In this document: positions 63,190 to 64,000 of the stretch, piece after piece
Layout: every line of letters begins with the position of its first letter
How positions within the stretch are numbered: position 1 is the stretch's first letter
NCBI RefSeq assembly: GCF_002080435.1
Contig: NZ_CP020538.1
Span: forward strand, 1,178,001-1,242,000
Source of the DNA: Sphingobium herbicidovorans
GTDB lineage: Bacteria > Pseudomonadota > Alphaproteobacteria > Sphingomonadales > Sphingomonadaceae
Reading direction: 5' to 3'
DNA length: 64,000 bases
Made by a program: the position numbers and the translations under genes
Notes under the pieces: generated by a model
Told to the model about the DNA's origin: nothing
The model's database searches: none
Seen by the model: the letters and a program-made list of their open reading frames with translations, nothing else

Positions 63190-64000
63190 ATGCCCAGCTA
63201 TACCCCCCGCTTCGCGAAACCCGTTTCGTGCTGGACCATGTCGTGGGTCTCGACCGCTATGCCAATCTGCCCGGTTTTGAAAATGCCACGCCTGATCTGG
63301 TGGAAGCGATCCTGGCCGAAGGCGGGAAGATGGCGCAGGAAGTGCTGTTCCCCCTGAACGCGGTGGGCGACAAGGAAGGATGCATCCGTCATCCCGATGG
63401 CAGCGTGACGACGCCTCCCGGATTCAAGCAGGCTTTCGATACTTATGTGGAGGGCGGCTGGACGACGCTGCATGCGCCCGTGGAATATGGCGGACAGGGC
63501 CTGCCGAACGTCGTCGCATCGGCCGTGGGCGAATATGTGCTGTCGGCCAATCACAGCTTTGAAATGTATCACGGCCTGACCAGCGGCGCGGTATCCGCCC
63601 TGCTGGCCAAGGGCAGCGACGAACTGAAGCAGAAATATATCCCCAACATGGTGTCGGGCAAATGGACCGGCACGATGAACCTGACCGAACCGCACGCGGG
63701 CACCGACCTTGGCCTTATCAAGACCAAGGCCGTGCCGCAGGATGACGGCAGCTATGCGATAACCGGCACAAAGATCTTCATTTCGTCGGGCGAGCAGGAT
63801 TTGACCGAGAACATCATCCACCTCGTCCTCGCCAAGACCCCGGATGCGCCGGAAGGCAGCAAGGGCATCTCGCTGTTCGTGGTGCCCAAGGTGCTGGTGA
63901 ACGAGGACGGATCGCTGGGCGATCGCAACCCCGTGTCCTGCGGGTCGCTTGAGCACAAGATGGGCATTCACGGCAACGCGACATGCGTCATGAATTATGA
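63190..64000 (+). CDS. acyl-CoA dehydrogenase (DmdC-like), 5' part, apparently frameshifted, runs off the right edge
   Basis: From 63210 on, one frame reads a typical acyl-CoA dehydrogenase start: [60 protein letters not shown]. The only good start, ATG 63190 with GGAG 8 bases upstream, is in another frame. One extra C in the run of six at 63203-63208 would join them as [13 protein letters not shown]. So either the real run is seven and one base is missing from this sequence, or the gene is broken. Function if intact: FAD-dependent beta-oxidation-type dehydrogenation, beside a MerR regulator. Confidence 0.85.

Noticed and set aside
63198..63971. Open frame of 257 codons on the minus strand at the right edge
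   Set aside because: It is the shadow of the acyl-CoA dehydrogenase frame, which carries clear family motifs.

Overview
The window is dense, GC-rich alphaproteobacterial chromosome. Gene content and order point to a sphingomonad (Sphingomonadaceae, probably Sphingobium or a close relative). Supporting signs are two TonB-dependent receptors, MipA, an HdaA next to ppk-ppx, DUF6894 and DUF2141 proteins, a SahR-type regulator in front of metF and a split metH, and three families of short dispersed hairpin repeats of the kind common in this group. I see no rRNA, tRNA, CRISPR array, prophage, insertion sequence or plasmid function. Most of it is core metabolism; the unusual signal lies in regulatory sites, gaps and small decayed pieces.

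Layout. 1-3967: an EmrAB/NodT-type tripartite drug exporter (emrB runs off the left edge) divergent from its TetR regulator, with two palindromic operators. 4020-9912: a response regulator, a CorA/ZntB transporter, a siroheme-synthase-like protein, lysA, a small lipoprotein and argH in one compact leftward run, with a divergent TlpA-type thioredoxin lipoprotein. 10125-18479: a TonB receptor, then a leftward run (thioredoxin-TPR protein, LON-domain protein, Trm112-like protein), MipA, a DUF2141 protein with a fatty acid hydroxylase, pheA, and a membrane-anchored cytochrome c. 18753-25811: CorC-type protein, OmpA lipoprotein, a TetR/DUF4188 pair, MarC, folD, YggU, YggT and argB. 26050-34523: ppx, ppk, hdaA, a heavy-metal-associated-domain protein, divergent purMN and an ABC ATPase. 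34524-38487: a decayed DUF559 endonuclease tail, nadB, an alpha/beta hydrolase and a serine beta-lactamase-like lipoprotein. 38523-44256: the methionine module sahR-metF-metH(N)-metH(C) behind a perfect ArsR-type palindrome. 44443-52598: small repeat-rich envelope proteins, rpmB, tadA, an Stt3-like multi-pass protein facing GtrA, and a LytS/LytTR two-component pair. 52711-58107: rsh, a 660-bp gene-free stretch with the rplJ leader, rplJL, Crp, DUF6894 and a TonB-C-like protein. 58409-64000: a flavoprotein, a TonB receptor with a DUF2946-like partner, a MerR regulator with a palindromic operator, and the start of an acyl-CoA dehydrogenase that appears frameshifted at a C run.

How the genes work together. 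Stop-start overlaps (ATGA, TGATG, GTGA) bind many genes into translationally coupled runs and fix several start codons. Methionine regeneration is gathered in one unit under a single operator. Amino-acid (lysA, argH, argB, pheA), purine, NAD and folate genes sit scattered among envelope and export functions.

Most worth a second look: the duplicated operator-plus-start cassette of the drug pump; compensatory base changes in two inverted hairpin-repeat doublets; the DUF559 tail whose stop codon and whose neighbour's ribosome site both come from a repeat hairpin; the truncated SUMT domain; the isolated rplJL with an attenuator-like leader; and the poly-C frameshift in the acyl-CoA dehydrogenase.
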